Made by a program: the position numbers and the translations under genes
Assembly: GCA_030141585.1 (NCBI GenBank)
Contig: JAQIFP010000058.1
Location: 1 to 35,428 of the forward strand
Direction of reading: 5' to 3'
DNA length: 35,428 nucleotides
DNA from: Ophryocystis elektroscirrha
Lineage: Eukaryota > Apicomplexa > Conoidasida > Neogregarinorida > Ophryocystidae
The notes under the pieces: generated by a model
Databases searched by the model: none
What the model was told of the DNA's origin: nothing
The model's input: only the letters and a program-made list of their open reading frames with translations
Shown here: one piece after another, positions 34,336 through 35,428 of the stretch
How the letters are laid out: every line of letters begins with the position of its first letter
Position numbering within the stretch: the stretch's first letter is position 1

Positions 34336-35144
34336 ACAAAATATACATATATATGTATATTTATATGTAGGAATGTATATATCTGTACAAATATATGTAT
34401 ATATATATATGTTAAAAAGTATAATTTTGATATACATATATATATTTATATATGTACATGTATAAGTTTTACATATATATGTATATATATATGTATATAC
34501 ATATATATATATATGTCAAAAAAAATATACAGATATATATATTTTTATGTAAAGGATGTATATATATATACATTTAGATAGTATATACATGTATAATTTT
34601 TTACAGTGCAACCAAAAAGTTTTTTTTAACTTTAGATAATAAATACATATTAAAATTTATATATTTAAAGTTAGTGTATAATAATATAATTTACGAATAA
34701 TTATTTTTTTTTTTTTTTAGAACGAATTGGACCGAGTAGATGAGATTGATTCGACAGATCAAAACACATGGGTATCAAAAATCACTCCATGGTCTTTAGC
34801 GTTATTCAAATCTCTGCCTCAATTTATTCGTAAAGAGTTGACTCAGACTAATTCTGGCGAGGTAATGTTGAGGAATGTGTTTGCAATTCTGTAGTAATTT
34901 TTTTCTAGTTAATAATAAAATTTATTATTTAATTTATAAATATTTGAGGATTATTTGCACAGATGGGATTCACTATGATAGAGACTGAAGTTTTATTAAG
35001 TCAAATGGTCAATGACGAGCTAAAATTACGAAAAAAAGCTGGACTTTTTAAAGGAAAATTTAACCCTGTATCGCATTTCTTTGGATATCAAGGACGTTCT
35101 TCCATGCCATCAAGATTTGACGCTCAGCTTGCATTTGCCTACGG
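29780..35144 (+). CDS. PFK: Double-domain 6-phosphofructokinase (3' end beyond window)
   Basis: Phosphorylates fructose 6-phosphate at C1 in glycolysis. Exons: 29780-30281, 30384-30925, 30958-31134, 31166-31270, 31304-31816, 31852-31959, 31991-32100, 32698-33040, 33448-33741, 33782-34141, 34721-34861 and 34963-35144, all GT-AG and in phase; 1125 residues are visible before the last donor at 35145. The first ATG gives a charged N-terminal extension of about 200 residues with a seven-lysine run. Domain 1 has [17 protein letters not shown] at about 280, PKTIDGDL at about 308, [15 protein letters not shown] at about 360 and GYEGR. Domain 2 (from about 747) repeats the fold but has VGSSL and PATGSNN where the nucleotide and catalytic motifs belong, so it is probably regulatory. 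This fused, long-type layout is characteristic of apicomplexan PFK. GGDG suggests ATP use. Short introns (31-40 nt, two nearly pure poly(A)) alternate with satellite-filled ones. Confidence 0.95.
30926..30957 (+). other. 32-nt poly(A) intron in PFK
   Basis: GTAAG, then about 23 A, then TTAG. Its removal joins ...ACAAATCAA to TTTTTATACCATTTTG in phase and restores the family sequence leading into [13 protein letters not shown]. Confidence 0.9.
31135..31165 (+). other. 31-nt poly(A) intron in PFK
   Basis: GTAAAT, then 24 A, then G. Its removal joins ...GAAAAG to GGTTCCAAATTTGG in phase and restores the PFK block [14 protein letters not shown]. Confidence 0.92.
32118..32375. repeat. About 82-bp minisatellite (three copies) in PFK intron 7
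   Basis: Three near-identical units of 80-82 bp, each with AAATATAGATATTTGC (or TTCC) and TTGTGCATACATATAT, lie in the 597-nt intron 32101-32697. Copies 2 and 3 are closest to each other. Confidence 0.85.
33095..33270. repeat. Diverged copies of the same minisatellite in PFK intron 8
   Basis: The 407-nt intron 33041-33447 holds (TA)n plus units with ACAAATATGGAAATTTTCAC, a GATATGCATACATATAT part and ACAAATATAGACTTTGGC. They resemble the intron 7 unit but are more diverged. Confidence 0.65.
34255..34590. repeat. TA-rich satellite with diverged longer units in PFK intron 10
   Basis: Inside the 579-nt intron 34142-34720. (TA)n is mixed with repeated blocks of the form ATATATGTSAMAAAATATAC followed by a ...TTTATATGTA...GGATGTATATAT part, suggesting a degenerate longer unit distinct from that of introns 7 and 8. 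Confidence 0.65.
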
Positions 35145-35199
35145 GTAAGATATGTGTATAATATTTCTTTAATTATATAAAGATATATATTAATGAAAA

Positions 35200-35428
35200 A
35201 TTTTTAATATATATATATATTATTAATTCTTTATTGGATATATATTGTAAATATATATATACATATATATATACATATATATATGTATATATGTATATCT
35301 TTATATATGTATATATGTATATATGTATATATGTATATATGTATATATGTATATATGTATATATGTATATATGTATATATGTATATATGTATATATGTAT
35401 ATATGTATATATGTATATATGTATATAT
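35200..35428. repeat. TATATGTA 8-bp tandem array at right end
   Basis: From about 35280 the sequence is an almost perfect array of TATATGTA, a rotation of the TGTATATA unit at the left end; 35200-35280 is TA-rich lead-in. The array lies inside the PFK intron that starts at 35145, so the gene continues beyond the window. Confidence 0.92.

Overview
The window is a strongly AT-rich piece of nuclear DNA from a protist. It is eukaryotic: it has split genes with GT-AG introns, tRNA genes with internal promoters, a eukaryotic primase, Pus10, TKL kinase and SNF-type transporter genes. The double-length phosphofructokinase, the possible ApiAP2-like protein and the membrane-bound S15/CocE hydrolase fit an apicomplexan or close alveolate relative best. 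No taxon-specific marker settles this, and other SAR parasites remain possible. Both ends of the window run into the same TGTATATA tandem array, so it probably corresponds to one assembled contig broken by repeats.

Layout. 411-484 (+) is the last exon of an unidentified gene. 522-2543 (-) is an intron-free protein kinase without a recognisable glycine loop. 3704-4395 (+) is a small secreted protein with several tiny introns. 4844-5806 (+) encodes an unknown protein with repeated beta-rich segments and an apparent pair of compensating frameshifts. 5949-7110 (+) is tRNA pseudouridine synthase Pus10. 7128-10096 (-) is the DNA primase small subunit in 13 exons. 10190-11703 (-) is a possible AP2-type DNA-binding protein. 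13024-13106 and 13165-13247 (+) are two identical tRNA-Leu(UAA) genes. 13253-18522 (-) is a membrane-anchored CocE/X-Pro peptidase-like hydrolase. 19628-24469 (+) is a multi-span SNF-like transporter. 25115-29070 (+) is a TKL (Raf/CTR1-like) protein kinase. 29780-35144 (+, 3' end outside the window) is a double-domain phosphofructokinase.

The most striking feature is gene architecture. Most introns are about 29-37 nt, and three of them are almost pure poly(A) between a GTAAG/GTAAA donor and an AG. A second class of introns (about 70-600 nt) carries TA-rich satellites. Short introns fragment the genes so heavily that simple ORF calling misses the primase, Pus10 and parts of the hydrolase; I rebuilt those by matching splice phase with family motifs. 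Convergent genes end 17-37 bp apart, and a tRNA gene ends 5 bp from a neighbouring stop codon, so coding space is compact even though introns and some intergenic stretches are repeat-filled. The genes are housekeeping and signalling functions and do not form a pathway or operon.
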